Positions 62,551-64,000 of a stretch of 64,000 bases of DNA are shown in pieces. The DNA comes from Rostratula benghalensis. Lineage: Eukaryota; Chordata; Aves; Charadriiformes; Rostratulidae. The DNA lies in assembly GCA_013399305.1 (NCBI GenBank), contig VXAI01000013.1, forward strand, positions 8,710,221-8,774,220, written 5' to 3'. Position numbers and translations under genes: made by a program. The notes under the pieces are model-generated. The model was not told where the DNA came from. It saw only the letters and a program-made list of their open reading frames with translations, and searched no databases. Positions within the stretch are counted from its first letter, which is position 1; each line of letters opens with the position of its first letter.

Positions 62551-64000
62551 TGCTGAAAGCCAAAAAAAATGGCTTAGTCTGTTAAAGAACTTTTTTTTTC
62601 CTACTTTGCAAATTGATCTTACAAATTCAAATAATTGAGATCCAGATTCATAAAACTACTACAGATTTAAGTGTAAAATCTTAAATACTGAAAAAAATGT
62701 GAATCCTCTGCTGCATAACACTGAAAACATCACTGCTGTCTCATTATTTTTTTTTTTTTCATATTAAATGGCTTTTGTTAAGGTCTAAAAAAAAACCCTC
62801 CTCAGAACCAAAAAAGAAAATTAGATTGCAGGCCTGCTGTGTATATGCAATTATGAACAGAGAATATATATATTATTCTACCTTGTTAATTAAAGGATTT
62901 AAGATCAGTTACTCTCTCTACCATCATCTTCCTATGTGGCCTTTCCTAAACCAATTAATCTTACTGAACCTTAGTTGAATTATAGGATGCATGTTTCACA
63001 AAGTTTCAGTGAAGTTAAATACATTACAGATTTGGAGGTCGTTAGATAAGATTAGGTAAGTAATTTACATACAGAAGGAAGGAAAGAACCCTCACTTTTG
63101 GCATGAGTAAGCTCCTGTTGGGACATGTTATGATAACTACTTGCAGCTCTGTTGCTTAGGTGTCCCTGGGTGCTTTGGAATTATGAATATAGATTGGTCT
63201 TTGACAGCAAAAGATGTAATACAGTTTTGGTTTTAGTTTGTTGACATTTTTTCAGTTAAATATCTCATCTTCACTGAATTGTGTCTTCATATGAGAAGCA
63301 ACAGAAAAACAAAGAGGAGATGTGAAATAAATAGCCTCCTCTGTAAAACTGAATGGAAATTTACCACAAGAAAATGAATTTGTGAACCATATGCTTACCT
63401 GTGTAGCTGAAATTCTCTCAGGAAATACGGTCATGTTAAAAAAAGAGAAGGACCTAAGAGAGAAATAAGAACTTTTCAAGATCACAATTTGAAATTATCT
63501 ATCACAAAGCCAGGAAGGGACTTCCAAACCAAAAATAAAAAACAGTTGCAAGACTTCCCTGAGAAGAAGGAGAGCATGTAGTATGAAAAATGGTTACAAA
63601 AGCTAAGGTAGAAGAGGATTTCAGATTTTTAAAAACATTGCTAACAATACATCCTTTTTACTGTTACAGATTATTTCTATTCCATGGTCTAGCACCTAAG
63701 GAAAGTAACTGCTGATCCATGGTCTTATATCAACATTTNAAATATTTTTAATAATTTAAAAATTAATAAATGTATTGAAACCAGGGAAAATTACCTAAGA
63801 AAATAGGAAACATCACTGTTAAGATGAAAGTTTGTGAAAAACATGTCAAGTAAGTCTCAATAAGGTACGGCAGATAATTTGATACTTAAAGTTGGTTTCA
63901 AAAGAGCAAGGCAATATCTTTAAAAAGATCAAAAAAATGGATTTAAAATAAAAACCAGTCAATGTTATTTACACATTACTCATAATGACTGTGGGATTAC
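62551..64000. other. Non-coding stretch to window end
   Basis: AT-rich, with a T13 tract (62747-62759) and one undetermined base at 63739. Short frames (62775-62978 plus, 63252-63485 minus) are unrecognised. Confidence 0.6.

Noticed and set aside
1..64000. CRISPR arrays, bacterial operons, rRNA or intact tRNA genes, snRNA copies and LTR retrovirus remnants
   Set aside because: None was seen: no regularly spaced direct repeats, no U6/7SK-like words, no LTR or primer-binding-site pattern.

Overview
The window reads as a non-coding stretch of a vertebrate nuclear genome, most likely a bird. The main evidence is three 5'-truncated CR1 retroposons with the CR1 3' end seen in birds: a 'GGACTAGATGATC'-type segment, then 'CCTTCCAAtCC', then short ATTCTRTG-type units with no poly(A). 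Interspersed repeats are sparse, the sequence is AT-rich and CpG-poor, and there are no operon-like coding runs. Crocodilians and turtles also carry CR1, so bird is an inference and not proof. I found no complete, recognisable protein-coding gene. Nearly all open frames are short, start at TTG or GTG, and have no family resemblance.

Layout. Positions 1-620 are CpG-rich and partly G-rich, unlike the rest. This looks like the edge of a CpG island, so a gene promoter or first exon probably lies at or just left of the window. A splice-acceptor-like tract with a 50-codon open frame follows at 683-883. From about 900 to 64000 the sequence is desert-like (deep intron 1 or intergenic). It holds simple repeats, three young CR1 tails (about 30036, 32735 and 61378, all plus strand) and several old repeat fossils. 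The fossils are a CR1 ORF2 C-terminus plus 3' UTR (9290-9748), a SINE-core/LINE-tail composite (21290-21645), three antisense tRNA-like SINE remnants (2635, 52745 and 62010), and palindromic repeats (2062-2150, 25996-26530, 34798-35097).

Other structure includes a perfect 20-bp palindrome (4235-4254), a perfect 12-bp-arm hairpin (18895-18922), a short G-quadruplex candidate (16299-16321), a diverged local duplication about 470 bp apart (50795-51480), and a GGAA array broken by a 36-base assembly gap (52852-52947). The longest ATG-started open frame is 205 codons (12515-13132). It resembles nothing I know but is longer than expected for AT-rich non-coding DNA.

I see no new biological system. 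Repeat family names come from memory of consensus sequences and have not been checked with a search.
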